A stretch of DNA of 64,000 bases, taken from Mucilaginibacter jinjuensis. Its GTDB lineage: Bacteria; Bacteroidota; Bacteroidia; Sphingobacteriales; Sphingobacteriaceae. A program made the translations under genes and the position numbers. Location of the stretch: assembly GCF_028596025.1 (NCBI RefSeq), contig NZ_CP117167.1, positions 682,001 to 746,000 of the forward strand, in the 5' to 3' direction. Numbering within the stretch: the first letter of the stretch is position 1; each line of letters starts with the position of its first letter. This document shows, one piece after another, positions 14,092 to 23,301 of this stretch. The notes below the pieces were generated by a model. It ran no database searches, was not told where the DNA came from, and saw only the letters and a list, made by a program, of their open reading frames with translations.

Positions 14092-15516
14092 TTATGCTAT
14101 AGGATGAGTACCGTAAGCCGGGCTTGCTAATTGTATTTTTTCACCCAGTTCAAGCAGGGTAGCTTCATCAAACCATCTGGCTGCCAGTTGAACATTAATT
14201 GGTAAGTTTTCTGAACTTGCAGTAACCGGAACAGAAATAGCCGGTAAACCTGCAATGTTAAATGGTGCTGTGGCTGTATTTACGTGTAAGGCAGAAACCT
14301 TTTGGCCGTTAACCACAACTTCATCCAGCATGTGCGGTGTTGCAGTCATCGGGTTAACCGGCAGTAACAAAATGTCATATTTGGTAAAGTAGTTAGCAAA
14401 ATGGCTCCTTAATTCTTCCAGTTTATTTTCTGCCCTGGCGTATTCTTTTTCGCCCATTAATTTAACACCCATGGTAAACTTGCCCACAAAGTGCATGTCA
14501 TTTTCGCGGCCTTTGGTAAATTGTTCCATATAAGGAACCAGTTCTCCGTAAATTACAGCAAAATATAGTTTTACCCAGTCCATTCCCTGGCCATCCATAA
14601 AAGGAAGGCTTACTTCTTCAACCTGGTGCCCCATATCTTTCAATAAGGCAGCAGTACTTTTAACTGCCGCTGTAATTTCAGGATCAACCGGGGCGAAAGC
14701 TGGTTCTGATGCCCATCCAATACGCAATGGTGAACCCGGAATACGGAAGTTAGCCGGTTTAATATCATTGCCATAAATAGCGTAGCCATCTTTACCATCT
14801 GCTCCGTTAATAATGGAGTAGGCCAGGGCTACATCTTTCATGGTACGGGCCATAGGGCCAATATGCCACCACCTGCTTAATACGCGTGGAAAGTGCCCGG
14901 TATACGGTATGCGGCCATGTGTTGCTTTTATTGATGATATACCGGTAAAGGCTGCCGGGCCCCTAACAGAGATAGAAATGTCACTTCCCAAACCGATTGG
15001 GGAAAGACCGGCTGCAATAACAGCCGATTCGCCGCCGCTTGAACCACCCGGGGTACGGTCGGGGTTCCATGGGTTTAAGCTTCTTCCGGTAATTAGGTTT
15101 TCCGATTCCCAATACACCGCAAATTCAGGGATATTTGTCTTCATTAAAGGTATACCGCCTGCTTGTTTCATACGGGCCACAACCGTTGCGTCCTGGTCAG
15201 GAATATTACCTTCAAATATTTTTGAACCATATTGCGTTGGTACACCGGCTGTATCGATGCTATCCTTGATTGAAAATGGGACGCCGTGAAGCGGACCAAG
15301 TTTTTCGCCGGCTGCAACTGCTTTATCGGCAGCCGCAGCATCTTTCAAGGCCTGCTCGCCCATCAGGGTTACAACGCCGTTTATTTGAGGGTTAATAGCT
15401 GCTACACGATCAAGGTGTGCCTGAACAACTTCTACAGAAGTTATTTCTTTGTTGCGGATCATCTCAGCAAGCGCTGACGCTTCCTGGTAATAGATTGGGT
15501 CATTTTGATTTTTCAT
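14092..15516 (-). CDS. Amidase signature (AS) family hydrolase
   Basis: The protein has 474 residues, normal for the family. The Ser-cisSer-Lys triad is visible: Lys84 in GVPFSIKDSID, the cis-Ser in GGSSGGE (157-163), and the nucleophile Ser183 in GSDISISVRGPAA. The segment before the nucleophile normally reads DIGGSIR; here GG is replaced by SI, which may affect the oxyanion region. The family hydrolyses amides, and some members are the GatA subunit; no GatB/GatC neighbours exist here, so a stand-alone amidase is likely. No signal peptide. Substrate unknown. Confidence 0.9.
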   Translation of the reverse strand: MKNQNDPIYYQEASALAEMIRNKEITSVEVVQAHLDRVAAINPQINGVVTLMGEQALKDAAAADKAVAAGEKLGPLHGVPFSIKDSIDTAGVPTQYGSKIFEGNIPDQDATVVARMKQAGGIPLMKTNIPEFAVYWESENLITGRSLNPWNPDRTPGGSSGGESAVIAAGLSPIGLGSDISISVRGPAAFTGISSIKATHGRIPYTGHFPRVLSRWWHIGPMARTMKDVALAYSIINGADGKDGYAIYGNDIKPANFRIPGSPLRIGWASEPAFAPVDPEITAAVKSTAALLKDMGHQVEEVSLPFMDGQGMDWVKLYFAVIYGELVPYMEQFTKGRENDMHFVGKFTMGVKLMGEKEYARAENKLEELRSHFANYFTKYDILLLPVNPMTATPHMLDEVVVNGQKVSALHVNTATAPFNIAGLPAISVPVTASSENLPINVQLAARWFDEATLLELGEKIQLASPAYGTHPIA

Positions 15517-15709
15517 TGCTCGGATTAATTATTGCTTATTTTACAAGCTATCGTACTACCGATTGCCTGAACAAAATTGCTTATGGCCGGGCACCTATAA
15601 CGAAGTAATATGACACAATTTGGAATTGACATTTGTCACAACTTTTGGCCTTTGATGGCTCGATGAAAGTTTTGAAACTGATCGGTAACCTATTAGGAAG
15701 CGAGGGTTC

Positions 15710-16834
15710 TCAAAATCCAAACCCCTCTTTATTTCTTTTACGGATGGCTTCTTCAGTTTTCGGAATGAGCGCATCCATCCCAAAATCTACCACCTGCTTC
15801 TGCACTTCTTCTATAAAAGGGCGAAAGCTTTCATTATAATCATTGAAAGCTGATTCATAATCACCATTACATTTTTCAAAAGCATTTGCCAATGCTGCTG
15901 CCCCATCTATTGCCAATGAACCGCCTCTACCAGCCGCGGGTGAGGCGCAATAACCCGCATCGCCCACCAGCGCTACCCGGCCTTTGGTCCAGGATGGCAT
16001 TTTCATTTGGCAAAGCTTGTCAAAGTAAAAACCTGTGGTTTGCTGTACTTCTTCCAGTAGTTCATCTGTTCGCCAGCCGGTTCCTTTGAATTGATTTAGA
16101 ATGATGTTACGCATCTGCTCTTCGTTGCGATAATCATAAGGAATCTCCTGCCCCGAGAAAAAGGCGAGGCAAATATCAGTTTTGTTATTGTATGCATTTA
16201 GCATAATGGTTTTACCCGGTTCGCTGTACATCTGGGTAGTGTTTTCCGGTATCAGCAACTTATCTACGATGCTGATAGAAAAGTAGGTTTGCAGAAAATG
16301 TGAAAATAAAGATTCATCCCCAAACCAGTATTTTCGAACAGCAGAATGAATGCCATCACAGCCAAATACCAGGTCAAAGGTCTGCGTTGGCCCATTTTTA
16401 AAACAGACTTTCATATAGTCAGCTGTTTCTTTCAGGCCGGTAATGCTGTCTCCGAAAATAAACGTTGTATGATCTTTAACTACTTCATACAGCAACTGCA
16501 ACAGGAAATCACGTTCGACCTCGTATTCAATCTCGCCGCGTTCTGCCTGGTTTTTCTGATTATTGTCAATCCTTTCTGTCTCATCATCCGAATTTTTAAA
16601 CGCCATCGATTCCATGTGAAGCCTGTTGGCCTGGATCTGTTCCAACAAGCCCATACGTTTCACAATGTCAATGGTGTTTTCTAAAATGTTTACAGGTGTA
16701 CCGCCTTTCTTGAGGTTGGGAGCTATTTCAATGATCGTGACCTGATAACTCAATTTATCCATCCAATAGGCCATACAAAGCCCGGCGAAGCTGGCGCCAG
16801 ATATAAGTGCCCTTTTATGATTTGTTGTTTCCAT
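15710..16834 (-). CDS. FAD-dependent aromatic/antibiotic-type monooxygenase
   Basis: The protein has 374 residues. The N-terminal Rossmann motif reads ALISGASFAGLCMAYWMDKL and ends in an acidic residue at the second strand (TIIE). The middle DG motif appears as GCDGIHSAVRKYWFG, and the FAD ribityl motif as VALVGDAGYCASPAAGRGGS. This is the PHBH-like fold, including TetX-type enzymes, which use NAD(P)H and O2 to hydroxylate a substrate. Substrate unknown. The AraC regulator gene 76 bases upstream on the same strand is a likely controller. Confidence 0.88.
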   Translation of the reverse strand: METTNHKRALISGASFAGLCMAYWMDKLSYQVTIIEIAPNLKKGGTPVNILENTIDIVKRMGLLEQIQANRLHMESMAFKNSDDETERIDNNQKNQAERGEIEYEVERDFLLQLLYEVVKDHTTFIFGDSITGLKETADYMKVCFKNGPTQTFDLVFGCDGIHSAVRKYWFGDESLFSHFLQTYFSISIVDKLLIPENTTQMYSEPGKTIMLNAYNNKTDICLAFFSGQEIPYDYRNEEQMRNIILNQFKGTGWRTDELLEEVQQTTGFYFDKLCQMKMPSWTKGRVALVGDAGYCASPAAGRGGSLAIDGAAALANAFEKCNGDYESAFNDYNESFRPFIEEVQKQVVDFGMDALIPKTEEAIRKRNKEGFGF

Positions 16835-16910
16835 TTAATATGCGTTTTTTTAATACAAAAGAACCGCACATAAGGAAAAAGGAATAGGCAACAATGGTGT
16901 AAGACTTGGA

Positions 16911-17768
16911 CTAATCGCGGTTTTTATGACGGAAGGTTAAAGGGGCTATACCTGCGACTTTGATAAATAACCTGGAGAAATAGGGATAATCATCATAGCC
17001 TAACCCGGCAGCTATTTCTTTTAACGACTGGTTAGAATGATAGAGTAAACGTTTGGCTTCCAAAATTATGCGCTGTTGTATATGATAAGAAACAGGTTGG
17101 CCGGTTACGGACTTTACACATTCATTCAGATAGGCAGCGGAAAGGTGTAGTTTTTCCGCATAATCTGAGGGGCGTTTGTGCCGGGTAAAATGACGTGCCA
17201 GCTTTTCCCTGAATGCTTTGGTTACGAGTTCTGATCGGGTTAATTTATCTGTTGTTTTGGTTTGTGCGATATATGTTGCCATGATGAGGCCTACCAGAAC
17301 GTTAACATGGTCTTTGAGTAGTGATTGATAAACTGCGTCTCTTTTTCTTTCGGTTATTTTTATACAGAGTGAAGTAGCTTCATACAATAAGCCGAACGTT
17401 TCTGGGTTTAGTACAACCGGGGCTGCGGGACTGATATCTTCCAGTAATTGCAGATATTCGGATCTTAGTGATTCATTTGTGATGGCCCAGGCGGTTACGG
17501 TTACATTTTCAAATCCAATGATACGGTGTACCTGGTCGGGATGCATATAGATGGCACCCGGCGACTTAATGTGGTATCTTTCAAAATCAATTTCTATAGT
17601 TACGCTTCCTTTTTCCAGTAAGAAGAAAGAGTGCCGTTCATGCCGTTCAGGTTGTTGCCAATCCCCAAGATCAGGCAGGTCTTCAAAAGAAAGCCTTTCA
17701 ATGCTGATGCCAGCGCCGGATTCATCGCCGAAATGATTGACAGGTATGGCTTGGGTTTTTCTGGGCAT
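16911..17768 (-). CDS. AraC-family transcription regulator
   Basis: The protein has 285 residues. The N-terminal half looks like a cupin-type sensing domain (SFFLLEKGSVTIEIDFERYH, then IYMHPDQVHRI). The C-terminal half has two helix-turn-helix units: LHLSAAYLNECVKSVTGQPV and SLKEIAAGLGYDDYPYFSRL, ending in the family signature GIAPLTFRHK. It probably controls the monooxygenase gene downstream. Ligand unknown. Confidence 0.92.
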   Translation of the reverse strand: MPRKTQAIPVNHFGDESGAGISIERLSFEDLPDLGDWQQPERHERHSFFLLEKGSVTIEIDFERYHIKSPGAIYMHPDQVHRIIGFENVTVTAWAITNESLRSEYLQLLEDISPAAPVVLNPETFGLLYEATSLCIKITERKRDAVYQSLLKDHVNVLVGLIMATYIAQTKTTDKLTRSELVTKAFREKLARHFTRHKRPSDYAEKLHLSAAYLNECVKSVTGQPVSYHIQQRIILEAKRLLYHSNQSLKEIAAGLGYDDYPYFSRLFIKVAGIAPLTFRHKNRD

Positions 17769-17882
17769 TGTTGCTGTTTTACAGCATAAAGGTAAGTTTT
17801 TGGTTTAAATAGGTAGTTCACATCCAATGGCAATGTAGTCTTTATCTATATCGAAAATAGCTCCAGCGTTGCAGACTACAGT

Positions 17883-19448
17883 CTACTCAATAATCTGCTC
17901 TTCCTTAAATACCCCTCTAAGCAGCGACTGGCTTAATAACGGCGCCAGTTCTGATAGGCGCGCCACGCTTTCGAGGTGCCAGTAACGCAGGATGTCATTA
18001 ACGTTGCCGGCCAGTAAGGGGCCAATTACATAGAGGTTGGGCGAGGCTTCGAACTGGTTGTTTACCCAAATCCCTTTGCCCGAAATATTAATCCTGCATA
18101 AGCCTTTTGACAGGGCATCGGTAATGAGCGGATTGGTACATTCATCAAAAGTTTCAAACCCGCTGCATGATAATACGGCCTGGAATTTTGAAGGATACAC
18201 TGTTGATGTTGATTGCTTGTTCAGGTAATTCAAAGTCAACTCGTTGTTATCTCCAGTCGTTATACTTTCCAGTTTACCCGGCAAAACTTCGAGTTTCCCT
18301 TCAGCCTGTAAATTGTACGAACCGCTCAGATAATCTTTTCCTGCCCGGCGGATCCTTTTAGAGAAAATATGCTCATGCCGCATTAAAAAGTAAGTGTATT
18401 CGCGCGGGCTCATGTGCGGCAATAGTTGTTTGGTACGGCCCAGTAATTTGGCAACCTTAACAACAGATATTTCTGTGGTAAACTGTGTTTCAAATTCGCG
18501 TAACATGGCTTCGGCTACAGCTTCAGGTTCTGGCAGGTCGGCGCTAACCAGTTGATCTAAAAACGGAAATGTGGCTTCAACATCATCAGGTACGGTTGGC
18601 AGTGGTAAGGTACCGCTGCGCGATAGCACAACAACTTTGTTTAATAGTTGGTTTATCTCGTTCCGGTAGTACAGCAGATACAATAACTCCAGTGTGCCGG
18701 CGCTGCTGCCTATCACCAATATATTACGATTAGCAACATCTGTAGTTTGGGAAAGTAACAGCTGCACCTTAGCTAAAGCCTGTTCAACACCGGGTTCGTA
18801 AGCGGTTTCTATCAACCTGTCTGCCGGTACGGTTTGCAGTAGATTCAGTTTGCGATGTGGCAGGCTACCGGTAGCGATGATCAACTTGTGGGCAGATAAC
18901 CATTCCTTATTTCCATCGCAGGTTTCCAATAAAACATGGTAGCCTTTACCGGCTTGTTTTAAAGTTGCAGCCTGCGCTTTAATAGTGGTTAAGGTTACCA
19001 GCCCCTTATCTTCTACCTGTTTCAATAAATGGGTAAGCTGATCCCGTTTAAAGCGGCCGTAAATGTAGCGTGGTACCGGGATGGTGCGCAAGTGTTGGTA
19101 ATTCAGCAGGTGCTCGTTACGTCTGCACCAGTCCAGCGCAATGCTTCCGCCTAACTGTTTGTACTCTGTAACCCAGTCTTTATGCGTTAACAACCAGGCG
19201 ATAAATTCTTCCAGCTCTACAGTATCCGTCAGAAACTCAGTGAGCGGTGTAATGGTTAGCGAATTTACAGACGACTTTTCGCCGTAAGGCAAGCCTGTCC
19301 ATAGTTGGTCTTGTTTCTCAACAACGGCAATTTGAAGCGGTACCTGTAAACGAAAATCAAGCTGTAGCAGATCTCTAAACGTACTGATGAGCGAGGTAAC
19401 ACAAGCCATACCGCTACCTATAAAAGCGAGATCGTAAGTAATTATCAT
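17883..19448 (-). CDS. FAD/NAD(P)-binding protein (COG4529-type)
   Basis: I place the start at 19448 (MIITYDLAFIGSGMACVTSL), giving 521 residues. A longer in-frame version from 19625 adds about 59 residues without a fold signature and runs over the terminator of the next gene. The N-terminal FAD motif IGSGMA is followed by a LWTGLPYGEKSSVNSLTITP segment typical of the family, and a second dinucleotide site ILVIGSSAGTLELLYLLYY. The C-terminus has the usual NLYVIGPLLAGNVND. Function is unproven; members act near siderophore or secondary-metabolite oxidation and as stand-alone oxidoreductases. A second member is at 47616-49034. Confidence 0.8.
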   Translation of the reverse strand: MIITYDLAFIGSGMACVTSLISTFRDLLQLDFRLQVPLQIAVVEKQDQLWTGLPYGEKSSVNSLTITPLTEFLTDTVELEEFIAWLLTHKDWVTEYKQLGGSIALDWCRRNEHLLNYQHLRTIPVPRYIYGRFKRDQLTHLLKQVEDKGLVTLTTIKAQAATLKQAGKGYHVLLETCDGNKEWLSAHKLIIATGSLPHRKLNLLQTVPADRLIETAYEPGVEQALAKVQLLLSQTTDVANRNILVIGSSAGTLELLYLLYYRNEINQLLNKVVVLSRSGTLPLPTVPDDVEATFPFLDQLVSADLPEPEAVAEAMLREFETQFTTEISVVKVAKLLGRTKQLLPHMSPREYTYFLMRHEHIFSKRIRRAGKDYLSGSYNLQAEGKLEVLPGKLESITTGDNNELTLNYLNKQSTSTVYPSKFQAVLSCSGFETFDECTNPLITDALSKGLCRINISGKGIWVNNQFEASPNLYVIGPLLAGNVNDILRYWHLESVARLSELAPLLSQSLLRGVFKEEQIIE

Positions 19449-19613
19449 GGCCGGTACTGCATTATTTAAGGTATGGTTGAGTAAACGCAAGGCCAACCAG
19501 GTAAACCTAACGTTAATTATAAATGAACAGAGGAAATTACTATTTAATTTTAATAATATCTGTTTTGATGTAAAAACATTATAATCAGTTTGTTTGCCCG
19601 GTACGAACAACAA

Positions 19614-19639
19614 GAAGCCCCGCATATTTGCAGGGCTTC
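19614..19639 (-). terminator. Terminator of the DUF308-type membrane gene
   Basis: The 7-base arms GAAGCCC/GGGCTTC enclose a further GC pairing and a short loop, 30 bases beyond the stop codon on the minus strand. Confidence 0.7.
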
Positions 19640-19668
19640 TGTTGTTTATAGAATGTTACGATCTTAAC

Positions 19669-20256
19669 TTATGCAGCAGCAACCTGGTTAATTGTTTTAG
19701 ACAGGCGGAATGCGGTAAGCAGATAATAGAAAGCGCCAAAAGCAGCGTACTCAGCCAGGCTTGTAATTCCCTTGGTAGGGTCATGTGCAAGGATAATGAA
19801 AGAGCTGCCGCCTATCATAGATTGTGCACCGCTGATGATCATAGGCCATTGGCCACCTATGGTTTTCCTGCGTTTTAGGCCTAAAATTAATTGGATTAAT
19901 CCTGTTCCAATTGCCCAGGTGCCAAAAACGATTAGCGCTTCGGGTACGCCTTTTTGTAAAGCGATGCCGACAGCTATTGTGGTAATACTACTGATTACAG
20001 CGTTTACATATTGCGGTGTTTTAGAAATGCTATTGCGATTGGCGCGGATATCGAGGAATGTACCCACCACATCCCAGGCCGGGTAGATGATTAATAAAAC
20101 AGTAGCAAGTTCAGTAGATTTTTTGGCAAGAAGTGCCACCAGGATAACCCAAATCACTGAGAAAGTTGCACGGGTAAAATAGAGCTTACGTAATGATCTG
20201 GCAGTATCAACGGCTTGTGCGTCTGTAACTGTATTAGAATAAGAAGTTGATGTCAT
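19669..20256 (-). CDS. DUF308-like polytopic membrane protein
   Basis: The protein has 195 residues. After a short polar N-terminus (MTSTSYSNTVTDAQAVDTAR) there are about six hydrophobic helices in tandem pairs (for example FSVIWVILVALLAKK and ALIVFGTWAIGTGLIQLILG), the layout of DUF308/HdeD-type membrane proteins. Function unknown; HdeD members are linked to acid stress, which need not apply here. It is divergent from a Crp/Fnr gene, and the 211-bp region between them carries two identical palindromic operators, so it is very likely controlled by that regulator. Confidence 0.8.
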   Translation of the reverse strand: MTSTSYSNTVTDAQAVDTARSLRKLYFTRATFSVIWVILVALLAKKSTELATVLLIIYPAWDVVGTFLDIRANRNSISKTPQYVNAVISSITTIAVGIALQKGVPEALIVFGTWAIGTGLIQLILGLKRRKTIGGQWPMIISGAQSMIGGSSFIILAHDPTKGITSLAEYAAFGAFYYLLTAFRLSKTINQVAAA

Positions 20257-20311
20257 AATTTTAATTTATTGTTTTTGTTGAGCCAAAGTTGGATAGTATG
20301 GCTCAATGCGT

Positions 20312-20329
20312 TTTTCACTTAAGTGAAAA
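20312..20329. promoter_or_regulatory. Palindromic operator TTTTCACTTAAGTGAAAA, site 1
   Basis: This perfect 18-bp palindrome lies 56 bases upstream of the DUF308-type start codon. An identical copy lies 69 bp away. Length and dyad symmetry fit a Crp/Fnr-type dimer site. Confidence 0.75.
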
Positions 20330-20380
20330 CGGGAATAGAAGATTACGCTACGATTACAGTCTTTTTTTGTCTGAGATAAA

Positions 20381-20398
20381 TTTTCACTTAAGTGAAAA
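20381..20398. promoter_or_regulatory. Palindromic operator TTTTCACTTAAGTGAAAA, site 2
   Basis: This is the same perfect 18-bp palindrome, extended by one A/T pair on each side. Its centre is about 43 bases before the likely transcription start set by the box at 20419. That is near the position used by Crp-type activators that touch the polymerase. Confidence 0.75.
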
Positions 20399-20418
20399 TG
20401 ATTGTATCGTATTCGGGC

Positions 20419-20426
20419 TATATTTG
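20419..20426 (+). promoter_or_regulatory. -7 box TATATTTG of the Crp/Fnr gene
   Basis: It is an exact match to TAnnTTTG. No good -33 TTTG element lies upstream; the palindromic operator occupies that region instead, as expected for an activator-dependent or autoregulated promoter. Confidence 0.5.
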
Positions 20427-20467
20427 AACGGTACCGGGTTTGCCGCAACAATTTATACCACAACTAC

Positions 20468-21067
20468 ATGAATGATAAAAATGATATTGTTTTTGAGCAT
20501 CTGAGGAATTTTGCCCCATTAACCGATAAGGATATTAACGACAGCCAGCCATTTTGGAAGGCACGGAAAATGAGTAAGGGCGATTTCTTCAATATGCAAA
20601 AGATGGTTTGCAATGACCTCGGCCTGGTAGTAAAAGGCATATTCCGGATTTATTACCAGGACCCCGATACCGAAGAATATAAGAACATCTACTTTTTCTC
20701 AGAGAATCAGTTTGTGGTTTCGTTCAGAAGCTTCATATCACGCAACCCATGCTGGTATTTTATTGAAGCGATGGAAGATTCAGAAATTTTCTTCATCTCG
20801 TATCAGGACCTTAATGGCCTTTACGAAACCCACCCCAACTGGGGGAAATTTGGCAGACTGCTGGCCGAACTATTTTTCTCTGTCGCACAAACCCGCACCG
20901 AAGAGTTCATCTTTTTCTCGCATGAGGAACGATATGTTAGGTTACTGGAAGAACATCCTGATATTATTGAGCGAATTCCTGCTTATCATATTTCATCATA
21001 CCTGGGCATCACCAACCCTTCATTAAGCCGGATTAGAAAACGGATTGAAAGGAAGAAAGCGGAGTAA
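20468..21067 (+). CDS. Crp/Fnr-family transcription regulator
   Basis: The protein has 199 residues, starting at 20468 (MNDKNDIVFEHLRNFAPLTD). An in-frame ATG at 20402 is rejected because it lies upstream of the -7 box. The N-terminal beta-roll (about 30-125, GDFFNMQKMVCNDLGLVVKG) is followed by a C-terminal helix-turn-helix, ISSYLGITNPSLSRIRKRIE. Two perfect palindromes upstream make autoregulation and control of the divergent membrane gene likely. Ligand unknown. Confidence 0.92.
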   Translation: MNDKNDIVFEHLRNFAPLTDKDINDSQPFWKARKMSKGDFFNMQKMVCNDLGLVVKGIFRIYYQDPDTEEYKNIYFFSENQFVVSFRSFISRNPCWYFIEAMEDSEIFFISYQDLNGLYETHPNWGKFGRLLAELFFSVAQTRTEEFIFFSHEERYVRLLEEHPDIIERIPAYHISSYLGITNPSLSRIRKRIERKKAE

Positions 21068-21083
21068 GTAAAGTCTACAAAGT

Positions 21084-22070
21084 TTATGCCTTCAATTTCA
21101 ATAACTTATCTGCATTACCATGCGCAATTTGTGCTACCTGCTCCTCCGGCAGATCAATGGCGTTTAAAAATTCAATCCCCATTTCGTTGGTGCTGAAGGG
21201 ATAATCGACAGAGAACATGATATTATCAATACCGAAAGTATCTAAAGCAATTTTTAATGGCGGCTGGGTAAAAAAGCCACTGGTGGTGATGTGGACCTGC
21301 TGATGAAAGGTATCCGTAAGTGTACGCTGGTTAGCACCTCCGTTCCCAGGTTTAAAAGCCCTTTCTGATCTCACCATCATCATCGGCAACATTTCGCCCA
21401 TGTGGCCGATAATCAAATTCAGTTTAGGATACTGATCAAAGATCCCTGCGAAGAGCAGGCGTAAAACATGCAGTGCGGTTTCAGAATGCCAACCCCAGCC
21501 ATAACAGGCCAAAGCTTCGGACATGCCCGAATGATTGGGCAATCCGCTATAATAAATATCGGCTACACCTTTGGGCGGTAACCCGGGGTGGAGATAAATG
21601 GGTACGCCCAGCTTTTCGGCACGGTCAAATATCGGGGCAAATTTGGGGTGATCCAAAAACTGGTCCTGCGTTAACCCGCGGATCATGGCACCGCGAAAGT
21701 TGTATTCTTTTACGGTACGTTCCAATTCATCAGCGGCGGCCGTTGGGGCAGTCATCGGCAGATGGGCAAAGGCTGTAAAACGGTTTTCAAAACCTTTAAT
21801 CTTTTCGGCAATCAGGTCATTGTATTGCGTGGCGAAATCCGGGCCTGCTTCATGGCCTAACAGGTTTGCCCCAGAACTATCTACAGAAAGCACCTGCATG
21901 GTAATGCCGTTATCGTCCATTGATTTTAAACGTTCGCCGGTAATATCGGCAAGTTTGGGTGTAAGCTGCTGCATCCTTTCAGACTGGCCAAAACCGCCTA
22001 AAGCTTCTTTCGGTATCTTATTGGCCATTTCCGGAAAGGAAAGATGCTCCTCAAGTGTTACTATTCGCAT
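21084..22070 (-). CDS. Amidohydrolase 2 family metal-dependent hydrolase/decarboxylase
   Basis: The protein has 328 residues. Metal-ligand motifs of the ACMSD/gamma-resorcylate-decarboxylase group are present: E7-x-H9 in LEEHLSFPEM, H161 in IYLHPGLPP, H223 in IIGHMGEMLPM and D289 in FSVDYPFS. The usual reaction is non-oxidative decarboxylation of an aromatic or dienoic acid in the cytosol, using Zn or Mn. Substrate unknown. The gene is convergent with the Crp/Fnr gene (16 bases between stops) and ends without an obvious terminator. Confidence 0.88.
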   Translation of the reverse strand: MRIVTLEEHLSFPEMANKIPKEALGGFGQSERMQQLTPKLADITGERLKSMDDNGITMQVLSVDSSGANLLGHEAGPDFATQYNDLIAEKIKGFENRFTAFAHLPMTAPTAAADELERTVKEYNFRGAMIRGLTQDQFLDHPKFAPIFDRAEKLGVPIYLHPGLPPKGVADIYYSGLPNHSGMSEALACYGWGWHSETALHVLRLLFAGIFDQYPKLNLIIGHMGEMLPMMMVRSERAFKPGNGGANQRTLTDTFHQQVHITTSGFFTQPPLKIALDTFGIDNIMFSVDYPFSTNEMGIEFLNAIDLPEEQVAQIAHGNADKLLKLKA

Positions 22071-22330
22071 ATAAAATTGCTAGGTGAAATGTCTGTTTGT
22101 ATTACTAAAATATCTACAGGCAAATAAACACACTCAACATCCACGCCACAATGCATTATAAACGGCAATGATGGGATTATTTGAGGTTTAGTTATAATGA
22201 TGAATGCCCATTTTACCCGAGGCCATGTTTAGAAAAGGTTAAATCAGAATTAAGTTTTCTGCGGTGTTGTAAATGTTACCTCATTAAATCGCAGCTTTAC
22301 GGTCGAAATGGTTTAAACATTCAACTATCG

Positions 22331-22702
22331 ATGCAAAAAACCGGACTGATAAAATATCTGTTTCTTACATTAAGTATTTTCTTACTTATTGTAAACCCTG
22401 TTTTGTCGGTATTTTCCGGTAATAGCCGTCACCTCCATGTAGGCAATACCGGGCATCAGCATCATTTCGCACAAGCAAATGTTCATAACAACTACTGGGG
22501 GCTCATCGCCAACCGGCAGCTTATAAGCCCGCCACATATTCAAAAAGTGGGCGATATGGCTAACCTGATCTTTGCAGCTGGCTTTTTATTTTTCCTTCTC
22601 AGTATTAGTTCAGAAACTGTAAGGGTTGTTGCTATCAACAGGCTTTCCGTATCCGTACATGCGCCTCCCTTATACCTGCTAACCCGAACGCTTCTCATCT
22701 GA
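22331..22702 (+). CDS. Small membrane protein with a His-rich loop, function unknown
   Basis: The protein has 123 residues, starting at 22331 (MQKTGLIKYLFLTLSIFLLI). The frame is open further upstream to 22181, but the added part is Cys/Arg-rich and unlike a protein N-terminus. Two hydrophobic helices (about 8-28 and 78-95) flank a loop with a histidine cluster (RHLHVGNTGHQHHF). Such clusters can bind Zn, Cu or Ni, but no metal gene is adjacent. It precedes the MarR/Xre regulators on the same strand. Confidence 0.65.
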   Translation: MQKTGLIKYLFLTLSIFLLIVNPVLSVFSGNSRHLHVGNTGHQHHFAQANVHNNYWGLIANRQLISPPHIQKVGDMANLIFAAGFLFFLLSISSETVRVVAINRLSVSVHAPPLYLLTRTLLI

Positions 22703-22806
22703 TTTTTAAGCAATAAATACTTTTAATACCCCTAAGCGTATTATTTTATTGTTTAATCAATGCTCTGTATTGCCAAGCGGTAATAGGGCTGTCTATTCAT
22801 ATACTA

Positions 22807-23301
22807 ATGAATTTCGGAGAAGAGTTCAGCCTGCAGGTTATGCTGGCTAATAAGTCGTACCATCAATATTTATACAAGTTTCTGGAGCAGGTAGATGTGC
22901 AGCATCATTACCAGATCATCTTGCTGCTAACCCGGTTTAATGGCAAAGCCACACAGAAAATGCTTTGCGAGCACCTGAGCATCGAAAAATCGAACATGGC
23001 TGCCATTATAGATTCGCTTGAGGCCAAAGGCTATGTTACCCGCGAGGTAAATTATAAAGACAGGCGGGGCAAGTTGGTTGTACTAACCGCAAAAGCTACC
23101 GAGGTTATAGAGGGGCTGGAAGCAACCTTTGAGCATTTTGAAGCCAATATTACCCATGAAATTACCTGGCAAGAAATGTATAACTGCCTGCGGGTTTTAA
23201 AGTTGATTAACAACAACCTGCACGTGGTAAACCGCCAGCCTGATCTGCTAAATAGGTTGGCCGGAAATGTACCTGTTTTAACAGCAAGCCATGGCGACTA
23301 A
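22807..23301 (+). CDS. MarR-family transcription regulator
   Basis: The protein has 164 residues. The winged helix-turn-helix core is clear: LLLTRFNGKATQKMLCEHLS, then EKSNMAAIIDSLEAKGYVTR, and a wing NYKDRRGKLVVLTAKATEV with the conserved DRR motif. MarR dimers usually repress efflux or oxidative genes in response to small phenolics; no effector can be named. The 3' end overlaps the next gene by 11 bases, so the two regulators are translated from one mRNA. Confidence 0.92.
   Translation: MNFGEEFSLQVMLANKSYHQYLYKFLEQVDVQHHYQIILLLTRFNGKATQKMLCEHLSIEKSNMAAIIDSLEAKGYVTREVNYKDRRGKLVVLTAKATEVIEGLEATFEHFEANITHEITWQEMYNCLRVLKLINNNLHVVNRQPDLLNRLAGNVPVLTASHGD

Noticed and set aside
22181-22330. N-terminal extension of the His-rich membrane protein
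   Set aside because: The 50 added residues are Cys/Arg-rich and precede a normal membrane-protein start, so the ATG at 22331 is preferred.
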